Numbered from the stretch's first letter, positions 10,697 to 19,828 are shown. The stretch: 64,000 nucleotides of DNA from Cyanobacterium sp. T60_A2020_053 (GCA_015272165.1 JACYMF010000106.1:1-64000); one strand, 5' to 3'. Numbers and translations are program-made. The notes: a model not told the origin generated them from the sequence alone.

Positions 10697-10774
10697 TTTT
10701 TATAGAAGTAAATGTAATAGAGATTAATTTTTGCTTAACCTTTATAGTATATATCAACAACAAAAACGAGGATA

Positions 10775-10884
10775 ATTAGTAATTGATAATTGATAATGGA
10801 TAATGGATAATTGATAATGGATAATTGATAATTAATTCTTTGCCTACCTATTCATTCATAATTCATAATTCATAATTCATAATT
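10775..10884. repeat. Short tandem repeats between miaB and the rRNA methyltransferase
   Basis: Alternating GATAATGGATAATT units are followed by ATTCATA units, the same two families seen at 3063-3155. The run ends at the stop codon of the methyltransferase gene. Confidence 0.75.
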
Positions 10885-11677
10885 TCCTTTGCCCTTCTTT
10901 AAATAATTGTCTTTGGTATTCTGCTAAGAGAAAAGCGGTGGCAATGGCAACGTTAAGGGATTCTACACCGTTGACGAGGGGAATTTTCACTTGATGGGTG
11001 GCAAGGTTGCTTAAATCGGAAGATAAGCCTTGAGATTCATTTCCTAATAAGATTAAAGTGGGTTGAGAAAAATCAATTTGTTGAGGGGTAAGATTCCCTG
11101 TTAGAGTAGTGGCGACAATTTGAAAGCCGAGATGACGATAGTTATTAACATGGGTAACCAAATCAGGCTCGGTTTTTGCTGGTAATTTGAACCATTCACC
11201 CACGGATGATCTTAACACTTTGGGGTGATCTAAATCAACGCTATCAGCACTAAGCCACAGCGCCCCTACCCCTACACCTACACTGGTACGAATTATTGTA
11301 CCTAAATTACCGGGGTCTTGAATAGTCTCCAATACCAAACCTAGTTTAATGTTTTTTGGGTCAATATTAATATTCAGTTGCCGTGGCGCACTAGCAACTA
11401 TACCATCGGGGTTGACGGTAGTAGCAATTACTTTCATCACTTCATGGCTAACGGTTTCCACTCTCTCGGCATTCTGTTGTAGTTTTGCCCACAAATCGGG
11501 GTATTTTTCTTGCCATTCCGGAGTAGCCAATAGGCAATGTAAGGGGTAGTTAACTTGCCAAGCCACTTCCAAAAGGTTTTTCCCTTCTAATAAGCATAAA
11601 CCCTCTTGATGACGGTGTGGAGGGCGCTGTAATTTTCTAATTTCTTTGATTAAAGGGTTTTTTGTGCTAGTCAGCAT
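10877..11677 (-). CDS. SpoU/TrmH-family rRNA 2'-O-methyltransferase
   Basis: This is a SAM-dependent RNA ribose methyltransferase of the SPOUT class. The first part of the protein is an RNA-binding substrate domain (TSTKNPLIKEIRKLQR, then LLEGKNLLEVAW). The catalytic knot includes LETIQDPGNLGTIIRTSVG, LLGNESQGLS and IPLVNGVESLNVAIATAFLL, all three diagnostic motifs. I start it at the ATG at 11677, giving 266 aa. The reading frame stays open for 74 more codons upstream, but these lie in a GGGGAGAC-type minisatellite and read as repetitive LPVSPSP, so they are unlikely to be protein. The exact RNA target (RlmB-like or other) is not known. Confidence 0.9.
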   Translation of the reverse strand: MLTSTKNPLIKEIRKLQRPPHRHQEGLCLLEGKNLLEVAWQVNYPLHCLLATPEWQEKYPDLWAKLQQNAERVETVSHEVMKVIATTVNPDGIVASAPRQLNINIDPKNIKLGLVLETIQDPGNLGTIIRTSVGVGVGALWLSADSVDLDHPKVLRSSVGEWFKLPAKTEPDLVTHVNNYRHLGFQIVATTLTGNLTPQQIDFSQPTLILLGNESQGLSSDLSNLATHQVKIPLVNGVESLNVAIATAFLLAEYQRQLFKEGQRKL

Positions 11678-11682
11678 TTTTA

Positions 11683-11872
11683 GAAGGGGAGACAGGGAGA
11701 CGGGGAGACGGGGAGACGGGGAGACAGGAAGACAGCGGAGACGGGGAGACAGGAAGACGGGGAGACAGGAAGACGGGGAGACGGGGAGACAGGAAGACGG
11801 GGAGACAGGAAGACGGGGAGACAGGAAGACGGGGAGACGGGGAGACGGGGAGACAGGGAGACAGGGAAGCAG
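11683..11872. repeat. Minisatellite of 8-base units GGGGAGAC / AGGAAGAC
   Basis: About 190 bases are made almost entirely of two alternating octamers, GGGGAGAC and AGGAAGAC. The array begins only a few bases upstream of the methyltransferase ATG, so it occupies the promoter/leader position. It keeps all frames largely open and produces artificial open frames on both strands. Confidence 0.9.
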
Positions 11873-11888
11873 AGGAAGCAGGAGAGGA

Positions 11889-11930
11889 TTATAATTCATA
11901 ATTCATAATTCATAATTCATAATTCATTAT
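11889..11930. repeat. ATTCATA heptamer array
   Basis: Five or more tandem ATTCATA units abut the stop codon of the solanesyl diphosphate synthase gene and join the octamer minisatellite. They belong to the same heptamer family as 3127-3150 and 53490-53512. Confidence 0.75.
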
Positions 11931-12898
11931 TTGATGCGACTGAGGAGATAATCAGTTAATTCTAATAACGCTTCTGCGGAGGGGGAGTTACTTAAACAAT
12001 CCAGATTTTCCCTTGCTAAATCACTATGATAAGAAGCCAGCGCCCTCGCCCTTTCAATACCATCACTATCTTTAACCAATTCTAGGGCTTTCTCTAAATC
12101 CCCATCCTCGCTAAATTCCCTCTCAATTAACATGGTGAGACTCGGTTTTTCCTCCATGGCAAAGATGACGGGCGCTGTGAGATTACCACTGGCTAAATCT
12201 GAGCCTGATGGCTTACCTAATACCTCCGTAGGGGAAGTAAAATCTAAAATATCATCAACGATTTGAAACGCTAAACCCAAATTTTTACCATAATCATAAA
12301 TTTTGTCCGCTACTATCGCCCCTGAATCACTCAAAATTGCTGCCGCTTTACTACTATTGGCAATCAAGGAAGCGGTTTTAAAATAACTTTTCTGTAAATA
12401 CTTTTCTAAAGATACATCTGTATCAAAACAACTCAAACCCTGCTGAATTTCTCCCTCTGCAAAATCCCTAATCACTTCCGACAGTAATTTGACTACCTGT
12501 AAATTATCCAAATTAGCTAAATACCAAGAAGACTGGGCAAACAAAAAATCTCCGGCTAATACCGCAATACGATTGCCAAATAAACTATTTACCGTAGGCA
12601 CTTGACGGCGCAATTCGGCATCGTCCACCACGTCATCATGCACTAAACTAGCAGTATGTATCATCTCCGTAATTTCCGCTAAACGCCGATGACGCGCCGT
12701 AATTTCTTTACCCTCCATAGTAGCACGAGAAACTAATAAAACAATTGCCGGGCGGATTCTTTTGCCTCCCGCACTGAATAAATGTTCTGCCGCCGCCCCT
12801 AAAATGGGGTGCTGGGCGCCCACCAATGCAGTTAAATTGTCAATCAACAGGCGCAAATCGCTTTCAACGGGATGGAATAGGGAAGTTACAGTTGTCAT
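11927..12898 (-). CDS. sds: Solanesyl diphosphate synthase (long-chain trans-prenyltransferase)
   Basis: The enzyme condenses isopentenyl diphosphate units to make the C45 side chain for plastoquinone, so it serves photosynthetic and respiratory electron transport. The first aspartate-rich motif is in VHDDVVDDAELRR and the second in FQIVDDILDF; GGKRIRPAIVLL near residue 49 is the substrate-binding lysine/arginine segment. The chain is 323 aa and matches cyanobacterial solanesyl diphosphate synthases in its N-terminus (LFHPVESDLRLL). A shorter GGPP synthase role is less likely given the overall similarity to the plastoquinone-type enzyme. Confidence 0.9.
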   Translation of the reverse strand: MTTVTSLFHPVESDLRLLIDNLTALVGAQHPILGAAAEHLFSAGGKRIRPAIVLLVSRATMEGKEITARHRRLAEITEMIHTASLVHDDVVDDAELRRQVPTVNSLFGNRIAVLAGDFLFAQSSWYLANLDNLQVVKLLSEVIRDFAEGEIQQGLSCFDTDVSLEKYLQKSYFKTASLIANSSKAAAILSDSGAIVADKIYDYGKNLGLAFQIVDDILDFTSPTEVLGKPSGSDLASGNLTAPVIFAMEEKPSLTMLIEREFSEDGDLEKALELVKDSDGIERARALASYHSDLARENLDCLSNSPSAEALLELTDYLLSRIK

Positions 12899-13144
12899 TG
12901 ATGAGTTAGCAAAAATAGTTTACGAAAGTTTACATATCTTATTATTATTCTAAGCTATGGTTTACTTACTGTGTCAGTAAGTGTTGATCATATCTCAAGA
13001 CTGGGTAAAAAGAAAGGCTGAAAAGCTAGATAATGTAATGGTTATGGTGCTGTTAAAAAAAAATATTTTTTTTCTAATTTTTCTCATATCTGTGTTATCA
13101 TAATCTTAGGGAATGATAAACATTCCTGAAATAAGAGAAACTAA

Positions 13145-13339
13145 AACAGTCGTGATAGTTTGGGCTTTGTTTTGTCGTTAATGGATGAACGAGCTTTCGA
13201 CTGTTAGTAGGTTTTTAACTTCATTGTGATGAGAGTCAGGAAAAACAAATCAACTTCCCCAGTGGTTGATTCTATTTTGCCTTGTTTTCTGTTCTAAATC
13301 GAGATTTACTTTTCCGTCAATGTTGAAAGGTTGATCAAC
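13145..13339 (+). other. Structured spacer, candidate leader or small RNA
   Basis: Several perfect inverted repeats occur in a stretch with no gene. AACAGTCG at 13145 pairs with CGACTGTT at 13198. AATCAAC at 13248 pairs with GTTGATT at 13265. A palindrome GTTGATCAAC at 13330-13339 could compete for the AATCAAC arm. A further small hairpin (GGAATG/CATTCC) lies just upstream, near 13111-13126. The remaining 12899-13542 sequence has no convincing ORF of ordinary size. Direction and RNA nature are inferred only from the downstream small gene. Confidence 0.3.
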
Positions 13340-13542
13340 AATTTAGCATCATTATCAATTAATTTTATCCTTTATGGCTTATGCCAGAACCAAGGAAGTC
13401 AGCCTCTCTTTTGATGGTTTGATTTTCATTGCTATGGATTGCTGTGGATTGAATGCCAGAACGATAATATCAATATTTGTTGGTATTTTTCAGCGCCCTT
13501 CCCTAATTTTTTATTCACTCTTAACTCTCTGGAGGATTTTCC

Positions 13543-13638
13543 ATGTTGATTCCATTTCTCGCCCTTGTCTATGTTCTTTTGATATATTTATTATTAACCA
13601 TTGCCCAGAAGTTAAGAAAAGTCAATGGTAATGGATAA
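13543..13638 (+). CDS. 31-residue single-span membrane protein, unidentified
   Basis: An ATG lies seven bases after a perfect GGAGG ribosome site (13531-13535), which is stronger than most sites in this window. It opens a 31-codon frame. The product has an uninterrupted hydrophobic core (IPFLALVYVLLIYLLLTIA) followed by a basic tail (QKLRKVNGNG). Size and shape resemble the very small subunits of cyanobacterial photosystems, cytochrome b6f and NDH-1, but I do not recognise a specific family. A truncated MITE-3 begins about five bases after the stop codon. It is too short for ordinary gene calling. Confidence 0.55.
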   Translation: MLIPFLALVYVLLIYLLLTIAQKLRKVNGNG

Positions 13639-13642
13639 TTAG

Positions 13643-13735
13643 GTGGTGCTGAAAAAGTATCTTGGTGAGGGGAGGTGTCAGGCATCAGGTGTTAGGTATT
13701 AGGTTAAAGAATTGACAAAAAACATATCTTAATTG
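13643..13735. repeat. MITE-3, truncated copy
   Basis: Starts with the family terminus GGTGGTGCTGAAAAAGTAT and the CAGG(C/T)NTCAGGTGT-type tandem words, then loses similarity. It lies directly behind the 31-residue membrane protein gene. Confidence 0.7.
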
Positions 13736-13799
13736 ATTTTTTATGTTCAATTCTTTGAGCAAATTATATAATCGTCTGAAACCTGCAACATGAAACCTA

Positions 13800-14726
13800 T
13801 TATCCTTCAATGGTCGAAAAAACTTGATAATCTCGGTGTGCCAAGACGGTGAAAGCTACTAAACAACCAAACAGCGCCCCCCCCACCGTATGATGTGCTA
13901 CGGTTAAAGGCTCAACCTGTAAATGAAAATAAAAAGTAGCCATACCTAATAATAGTTGAGAAATTAGTAACAAGGCGATCATTTGAGCTAAATTACGCAA
14001 TTTTGTTGCCAAGGCTGGAGTGCGCCAAGCTAAAACAACTAAAATAACACTGCTAATAGTGGCAGGAAAAACCCCGATAATGTGGCTATTCATGACAAAA
14101 CAAAGCTCTTTTGCACCCCAACACTGATGCGCCGCCCATTGAGTGGCAACTAATCCCCCCAATAAACATTGTACATAAACAAAAATTGCCGAGATTAAAC
14201 TAACTATTTTCAAATTTCCTACGGTGGCAGTACCTTGATAAGGAGTTAATCGACAGGCAATGGTTACTAGGGTAGCAAAAAATAATAAAGCCGTGGCGAG
14301 GTGCGCTGTGACAATATCAAAACGTAATAATTGGGTAACGGTTAACCCTCCTAAAACTCCTTGAATAATAATTAACAGGAGAGCAAAACTACAAGCCCAA
14401 GGCAACCAACGGGGTAAAGCTGACTTTTGCCACCAACTATAACTCACTAATCCCAGCGCGCTCAACCCAATCAGAGAAGCATCGAGACGATGAAACCACT
14501 CTAAAAATACCTGTAAATTCATTTGCTGAGTAGGTACTAATTGCCCATAACATAAGGGCCAATCAGGACAAGCTAACCCAGCATTCATAACTCTTGTGGC
14601 GGCACCGATAGCCATTAAGATTAGAGTAGCTATGGCCATTTTCCATACTAACCATAACACAATTTTGGCAGGGAGGGCGCTGGGTGAAGGGCGCTGGAAA
14701 GATGTTGATAAGATTGAATTCGTCAT
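13800..14726 (-). CDS. ctaA: Heme A synthase (COX15/CtaA family)
   Basis: CtaA oxidises heme O to heme A for the aa3-type cytochrome c oxidase. The protein has eight predicted membrane segments. Conserved features include the early RVMNAGLACPDWPLCYG loop with its cysteine pair and the histidines in FHRLDAS and AHHTVGG. The length of 308 aa fits the family. In many cyanobacteria ctaA precedes ctaB and sits opposite the cox operon; here neither is adjacent. The N-terminal FQRPSPSALP segment is encoded by a copy of the dispersed 14-mer at 14683-14696. Confidence 0.9.
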   Translation of the reverse strand: MTNSILSTSFQRPSPSALPAKIVLWLVWKMAIATLILMAIGAATRVMNAGLACPDWPLCYGQLVPTQQMNLQVFLEWFHRLDASLIGLSALGLVSYSWWQKSALPRWLPWACSFALLLIIIQGVLGGLTVTQLLRFDIVTAHLATALLFFATLVTIACRLTPYQGTATVGNLKIVSLISAIFVYVQCLLGGLVATQWAAHQCWGAKELCFVMNSHIIGVFPATISSVILVVLAWRTPALATKLRNLAQMIALLLISQLLLGMATFYFHLQVEPLTVAHHTVGGALFGCLVAFTVLAHRDYQVFSTIEG

Positions 14727-14844
14727 GATTACTCAGCAAAATAAGTATTTAATCCTAGCTTAAGGTCAATTCTCCTTAAACTCACTAATTTTTTACATTT
14801 TTACCGTATTTTTGTTACAAAACTTAATAAGTTTAAAACAGTTT

Positions 14845-14975
14845 GGCTCTTCTACAGTGGTTATGATAAATTCATGAAAAACAATGGCTAAAACGCTTAT
14901 TTTAGAAACTTTATACTATTATCAAAATATAAATCTTAATTATGTATAGCAGTCCTAAGTCATTTGTGAGAACTT
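14845..14975. repeat. MITE-1-like left end
   Basis: The sequence around 14946 (TATAGCAGTCCTAAGTCATT) matches the MITE-1 terminus. The preceding words CTCTTCTACAGT also precede the MITE-1 copy at 17504. The other terminus is missing. This explains much of the 315-base spacer 14727-15041, where I see no gene. Confidence 0.55.
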
Positions 14976-15041
14976 ACCATACATAAATATTTTGGCAAAA
15001 TTAAAATACTATTTTTTTAAATTCTTAGAGAATCAAAATTA

Positions 15042-15296
15042 ATGAAATTACCCGATCTTACAACAGCAGAAATTGACCGTATTATTGAAATGGCATGGGA
15101 AGATCGTACCCCATTTTCTGCCATTGAATTACAATTTAACCTCTCGGAAAAACAGGTTATTAAGTTGATGAGACGGGAAATGAAAGAATCCAGTTTCAAA
15201 ATGTGGCGCAAACGAGTCTCAGGAAGACAAACCAAACATCTTAAGAAACGCAGTTTTATCGAGGGAAGATTTCGCTCCGCTAACCAAAATAGTTAA
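15042..15296 (+). CDS. TIGR03643/DUF2805 family small basic protein
   Basis: The 84-aa protein begins with LPDLTTAEIDRIIEMAWEDRTPF and carries LSEKQVIKLMRREMKESSF and the basic WRKRVSGR segment, which is the hallmark of the TIGR03643/DUF2805 family. The predicted helix-turn-helix-like fold and basic C-terminus suggest nucleic acid binding, but no function is established. It stands alone upstream of ycf45 on the same strand, separated by tandem CAGG-type repeats (15315-15400). Confidence 0.8.
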   Translation: MKLPDLTTAEIDRIIEMAWEDRTPFSAIELQFNLSEKQVIKLMRREMKESSFKMWRKRVSGRQTKHLKKRSFIEGRFRSANQNS

Positions 15297-15483
15297 TAAT
15301 TGACAATGGATAATGGATATGTAAAGGTTTCAGGTATCGGGTGTTAGGTATTAGGTTTGAAAATTACACCGCGAAACCTGCAACCTGAAGCCTGAAACCT
15401 CGTTAACTTTGCTCTTTTAAGTTTTGTTGCAAAAATTCACGCTATGATGGGATACGACAAGTCCTCATGGTTATTGTTTAAGA

Positions 15484-17220
15484 ATGGAAGAAAGATTGCC
15501 CACTCATCGCATGGAGATCACAGATGATCTCCATAGACTTTTACAGATATTGCCGTTAAATATTCAAAATGCCATTGCTTCTCACCCTAATCAAGAAAAT
15601 TTGATTGAAATTGTTTTAGATTTAGGCAGAAAACCAGAAGCTAGATTTGTCCAGCGCACGTCATACCTCAGTGAGCAACCCGTCACGAGAGAAGACCTTG
15701 AACACTGTATCGCTAGGATAGGACATTTCAGCGCTGATAACCGTGCCGGAATTGAAAGCACCTTGCACCGTATCAGTGCCATGCGCAACCGCCAAGATAA
15801 AATTATTGGTTTGACCTGCCGTATCGGTAGGGCGGTATTTGGTACAATTTTGATGATTAAAGAATTGGTAGAAAGTGGGCAATCTATCTTATTATTAGGT
15901 CGCCCCGGAGTAGGAAAAACTACCGCTTTGCGTGAAATAGCAAGGGTTTTAGCCGATGAATTAGAAAAAAGAGTGGTTATCATCGATACTTCCAACGAAA
16001 TCGCTGGAGACGGAGATATACCCCACCCTGCCATCGGTAGAGCGCGCCGAATGCAGGTAGCGCACCCCGAACTACAACACAAGGTAATGATTGAAGCCGT
16101 AGAAAATCATATGCCTGAAGTGATCATCATCGATGAAATCGGTACAGAATTAGAAGCTCTCGCCGCGCGTACCATCGCCGAAAGAGGTGTACAGCTAGTG
16201 GGTACAGCGCACGGCAACCACCTTGAAAATCTCATCAAAAACCCGACCCTCTCCGATTTAATTGGAGGCATTCAATCCGTTACTTTAGGTGACGATGAAG
16301 CCAGAAGGAGAGGATCGCAAAAAACTGTTTTAGAAAGAAAAGCGCCCCCCACCTTTCAAATTGCTGTGGAGATGTGGGAGCGTCAAAAATGGGTAGTCCA
16401 TGAAGATGTGGCTCAAACCATCGATCATATTTTGCGCGGGAAGCAAACTATTCCCCAACTGCGCCAAGTGGATGACGCTGGAGAAGTTTCTATTACCAGA
16501 GACCCCAGTTTAGCACCCGTCAATGACATTGCCAGACCCCAAGAACCCACTTGGGCAACTATGATGGAAGCGCCCCCCAGACCAACCGGATTAAGGGCTT
16601 CAGGGAAAATGATCCCTTTGCCTAGTCCTGATTTTGAGCAAATGTTGGCTAACTCTTGGTATCAAGAGGATGAAATCATTAATAAAGTGCGCACTCCCGG
16701 ACCCAATGGGGAAGATTGGCCTGTTTACGTTTATCCTTACGGTGTCGGGCGCTCACAATTAGAGCAGGTGATCAGTGTTTTGAAAATGCCTGTAGAGTTA
16801 ACGAAAGATTTAGACTCCGCTGATGCGGTGTTGGCTTTACGTTCTCAAGTGAAAAATCATGGTAAATTAATGGAGTTGGCGAAAAATCGTCAAGTACCTA
16901 TTTATAGCATCAAATCCAATAGTATTCCCCAAATTACGCGCACATTGCGTCAGTTGGTGAATATGGATAATCCAGACTCACCCGAATCCGCAGATTTACG
17001 TCTATTTACTAAAGCTGGTAATGATGACGAGATTGAGGCATTGGAGGAGGCGCGCTTGGCAGTGGAGCAAATCGTTATTCCTCAAGGGCAACCAGTGGAA
17101 TTATTACCCCGTAACGCTAAAGTTAGGAAGATGCAACATGAACTAATTGAGCATTATCGCTTACGTTCTGATAGTTTTGGGGATGAGCCTAATCGCCGTT
17201 TGCGCATTTACCCGGCTTAA
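15484..17220 (+). CDS. ycf45: Ycf45-type AAA ATPase with R3H domain
   Basis: The N-terminal half is a SpoIIIAA-like ATPase, with Walker A LLGRPGVGKTTAL near residue 139, Walker B VIIIDEIG near 213, and the conserved AHGNHLENLIKNPTLSDLIGG region. The C-terminal end is an R3H single-stranded nucleic acid binding module (HELIEHYRLRSDSFGDEPNR, with final RLRIYP). At 578 aa it matches cyanobacterial and plastid Ycf45. The role is not firmly known; binding of RNA or single-stranded DNA is inferred from R3H. It is monocistronic, with a spacer full of repeats downstream. Confidence 0.9.
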   Translation: MEERLPTHRMEITDDLHRLLQILPLNIQNAIASHPNQENLIEIVLDLGRKPEARFVQRTSYLSEQPVTREDLEHCIARIGHFSADNRAGIESTLHRISAMRNRQDKIIGLTCRIGRAVFGTILMIKELVESGQSILLLGRPGVGKTTALREIARVLADELEKRVVIIDTSNEIAGDGDIPHPAIGRARRMQVAHPELQHKVMIEAVENHMPEVIIIDEIGTELEALAARTIAERGVQLVGTAHGNHLENLIKNPTLSDLIGGIQSVTLGDDEARRRGSQKTVLERKAPPTFQIAVEMWERQKWVVHEDVAQTIDHILRGKQTIPQLRQVDDAGEVSITRDPSLAPVNDIARPQEPTWATMMEAPPRPTGLRASGKMIPLPSPDFEQMLANSWYQEDEIINKVRTPGPNGEDWPVYVYPYGVGRSQLEQVISVLKMPVELTKDLDSADAVLALRSQVKNHGKLMELAKNRQVPIYSIKSNSIPQITRTLRQLVNMDNPDSPESADLRLFTKAGNDDEIEALEEARLAVEQIVIPQGQPVELLPRNAKVRKMQHELIEHYRLRSDSFGDEPNRRLRIYPA

Positions 17221-17310
17221 AATTTCAGTAAAAAGTAAGACGTTTTTGACTTACTTTTTCTATTGACAAGGCAAGGGGATGTGCGCCCCTTGTTACCTCC
17301 TGCCCTGTTT

Positions 17311-17428
17311 CATCTTCGTAATTTACCCACCGTGTAATGAATTACACGGCTAACAAGTTTACGTTCAATAAATTGAACTAAGATTATTTTTAATTGATTT
17401 GTAAGTGATCAAATGAACCTGATATTAA
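17311..17428. repeat. MITE-2, copy 1 (left end eroded)
   Basis: Carries the family hallmarks: the near-palindrome CCGTGTAATGAATTACACGG, then GTTCAATAAATTGAAC, then GTAAGTGATCAAA and a right end resembling CGAACTTGATAT. The left terminus is replaced by unrelated sequence. Confidence 0.8.
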
Positions 17429-17503
17429 TTATTAAAAATTGTGACTCTTCTACAGTAGTTAAGATGAATTGGCAGAAAATAATTCCTATGAATATTACTG
17501 ACA

Positions 17504-17819
17504 TATAGCGATCCTAAATCATTTGTGAAAATCTTAACGTGAGTTCCCCCCTTTTTAAGCAGGGCGTTTTCATTCTCAAAAATGTTAGTTTCTCAAACTA
17601 GCCAATAATCTGAAATTCAGAGGTTTTTAACTACTAATAAATCAATTAATAGTAAAAAATCCTCCTGTCTCCCTGTCAACCTGTCTTCTTGTCAAAAACA
17701 AATCAATTTTGATCCTGACTTTGAAAACGCCCTGCTTTTTAAGGGGGGTTAGGGGGGATCATATATGGCTCTGCGCCACTTCGTGATCGATTTCTCATAA
17801 CTCATTTAGGACTGCTATA
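17504..17819. mobile_element. MITE-1, copy A (316 bp)
   Basis: Imperfect terminal inverted repeats TATAGCGATCCTAAATCATT and, at the other end, the complement of TATAGCAGTCCTAAATGAGT bound the element. An inner inverted pair (CCCCCCTTTTTAAGCAGGGC and its complement) is nested near each end. There is no coding capacity. It is near-identical to copy B at 22133-22420 apart from an extra segment of about 28 bases near the right end. Confidence 0.85.
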
Positions 17820-17910
17820 GCAAAATAAAAATTATAAATTATTAAATAATAATTTCCTGTTGCCTACCTTAACTAACAATTTACAAACATAAAATAAAAG
17901 AGCCAAAATT

Positions 17911-18570
17911 ATGACTATCACCCCAGAATCAGTACACAATTTATTACATTCCGAAAATTTTGGAGAGCGCATCAAAGGTATTAATCAATTACGAGAATTA
18001 GATACGAATATCGCCTATGAATTGATCCTTCCTCTAATTAAAGATGATAACGTGCGAGTGCGCTATGCCGCCGTTTCTCAACTGGATACCTTGGGGGGCG
18101 CTAATCTTGATCAATGTCGAGAAATATTATTAGATCGTTTGTACCATGACCCTGAGTCAGATGTGAAGGCGGCGGCGGCGGATGCCATTGCAGGATTGAA
18201 GTTGACTTCTGCTTATCCTGATTTGGAGAAAGTTTACTATGGTTGTGAAGATTGGTTAATTCAATTTAGTATCGTGGCGGCGCTAGGTGAGTTGGGTGAT
18301 ACCAGAGGTTTTGATTTATTAAAAAGCGCCCTCCAATCAGACAATAGTTTATTACAGACAGCAGCCATCAGCGCATTAGGTGAGTTGGGTGATAATCGAG
18401 CGGTGGATTTATTAATCCCGTTTGTGGATAGTGATGATTGGCAAATTCGCCATCGTTTGGCAGGGGCGCTGGGCAGATTAGGGGGGGAGGGCGCTAAAAT
18501 TACTTTGCAAAAGTTAACCGAAGATAAATCAGATGCTGTGGCAGAAGAAGCAAAAAATTACCTTGTTTAG
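17911..18570 (+). CDS. nblB: HEAT-repeat protein, NblB-like
   Basis: The 219-aa protein is a chain of HEAT/PBS-lyase repeats, with units such as DDNVRVRYAAVSQLDTLG, AALGELGDTRG, AISALGELGDNRAV and LAGALGRLGGEGA. Size and composition match cyanobacterial NblB, which binds chromophorylated phycobilisome subunits and promotes antenna degradation under starvation. Phycobilin lyases of the CpcE/F type share the repeats but are usually longer and beside antenna genes, which are absent here. The gene is alone between repeat-rich spacers. Confidence 0.75.
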   Translation: MTITPESVHNLLHSENFGERIKGINQLRELDTNIAYELILPLIKDDNVRVRYAAVSQLDTLGGANLDQCREILLDRLYHDPESDVKAAAADAIAGLKLTSAYPDLEKVYYGCEDWLIQFSIVAALGELGDTRGFDLLKSALQSDNSLLQTAAISALGELGDNRAVDLLIPFVDSDDWQIRHRLAGALGRLGGEGAKITLQKLTEDKSDAVAEEAKNYLV

Positions 18571-18808
18571 TTCGGGATTGCTGAAAAACTTTTGTTGTTA
18601 AGAGAGGGAAATGGATAGGGAAAGAGGAAAAGCGCCCTTCACCCTTGCAAAAAATTATAAAATAACAACCAGCCCCCTCAACTTTTCCTGATTTTTTAAT
18701 TATTTTTGTTCCTTCTTATTTTTTCTAATCTTTACTTTTCATTGATAATATTCACGACATTTTGCTGGTAAATATTGTAATATTTCTTCTCTGTCTTTAT
18801 TCATATTT

Positions 18809-19068
18809 AGGGTCTGCTGAATAAATCAAAACCCTTGTTAAATAAAGGCTTCAAGTCTATTCTACATAACAAAAAGTGTCATAAATTGACTTTTTTTTCC
18901 AAAAATACTGTATTTCCTTCTTCCCTATCAAAAATTGTTGATACAAATGAGCAATCTATGAAAAGTAACTATTTGGCTAAAGTCTTTAATTTATAAGCAT
19001 TTCACCTGAAACCTGACACCTGAAGCCTGATACCTCCCCTCACCAAAATACTTTTTCAGCACCACCTA
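18809..19068. mobile_element. MITE-3, full copy (260 bp)
   Basis: Starts AGGGTCTGCTGAATAAATC and ends with the inverted terminus TACTTTTTCAGCACCACCT. The middle holds the family-specific GTCATAAATTGACTTTTTT, TTGATACAAATGAGCAA and a run of CCTGAAACCTGACACC-type tandem words. No open frame of any size. It fills part of the 1.26-kb gene-free stretch 18571-19828. Confidence 0.85.
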
Positions 19069-19158
19069 TTTACTATTCCTTCTTTCTCATTTATTTTTAC
19101 CACATGAATTCCTTGTAAACATTGAAATCACTCATTGTTACCTTATCTGTTCTTTTTC

Positions 19159-19538
19159 CTAATTAAGGTTTATCTGATATTGTTTGATAACTTGTAAGAC
19201 TATTTCTATAAATAATTCTGTTGATCCATACTCATATAACTCATCCAGTTTCCTTCGTAATTTATCGTCATTTAAGTATTCTTTTTTTACATTTTTCCTA
19301 ATAATTTTTCTAGGGCTTTATCATTAAAAAATTCTGAAAATAAGTACAGAGGTTGAGAAAGAAAGCCCAAACCATTGAGAATCATTGCTTTTACCACTAA
19401 TCCTTTACTAATTTTTTCAGTAGCAATAAAGGGAAATTTTTGCTAAATAATCTCCACAATCCCTATATCATCAATTATTCCAGCTATGATACCTAAATGG
19501 TCAAGATTTTGTACTTCTACATTTACGAATTGAGACAT
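19159..19538 (-). pseudogene. IS1634-like transposase remnant (DUF4277 N-terminus)
   Basis: Reading the minus strand from the ATG at 19538 gives MSQFVNVEVQNLDHLGIIAG, then after an in-frame stop FIATEKISKGLVVKAMILNG and LGFLSQPLYLFSEFFNDKAL. After a second stop and frame change comes EYLNDDKLRRKLDELYEYGS, ending at 19159. This is the N-terminal DUF4277 region of IS1634-type transposases, broken by an internal stop and a frameshift and lacking the whole catalytic part. It is therefore a dead fragment. Confidence 0.75.
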
Positions 19539-19650
19539 TTCTTCTGCCTAATTTGATAATGACAATTAATTTACCCTATTTTCTGGCTACTTCTATTCTT
19601 CTTTGTTGTCATATTTTTGCTTTTTTTTGAAGTATGCGGAAGGTGGGTTT

Positions 19651-19708
19651 GAGTATTATATATTTGCTGTAATTCATTAATGTTTCATGCCACAATTCAG
19701 TAACGCCA
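19651..19708. repeat. 58-bp dispersed repeat, copy 2 (inverted)
   Basis: Identical in inverse orientation to 9174-9231. It lies about 110 bases upstream of the dead transposase start and is preceded by ATGCGGAAGGTGGG, which recurs as GTGCGGAAAGTGGG at 29253. It may be the eroded end of the same element. Confidence 0.8.
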
Positions 19709-19828
19709 AAATACCTTGTCAGGTTTTAAAAGAAGGGTTTTTAAAACTTTGATTATTGGATAAGGCTAGAATTGTGATACCTAAGTTTTGTTATGGTAAA
19801 ATGTAACAAAATATTAAGAATGTGAGAG

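Noticed and set aside
11646-11894. Open frame on the plus strand reading RRGDRETGRRGDGE
   Set aside because: It is produced by the octamer minisatellite; the composition is purely repetitive and the real gene is on the other strand.
13374-13631. 85-codon open frame in the ctaA-sds spacer
   Set aside because: It has no ribosome site or recognisable domain and overlaps the better-supported 31-codon gene in another frame.
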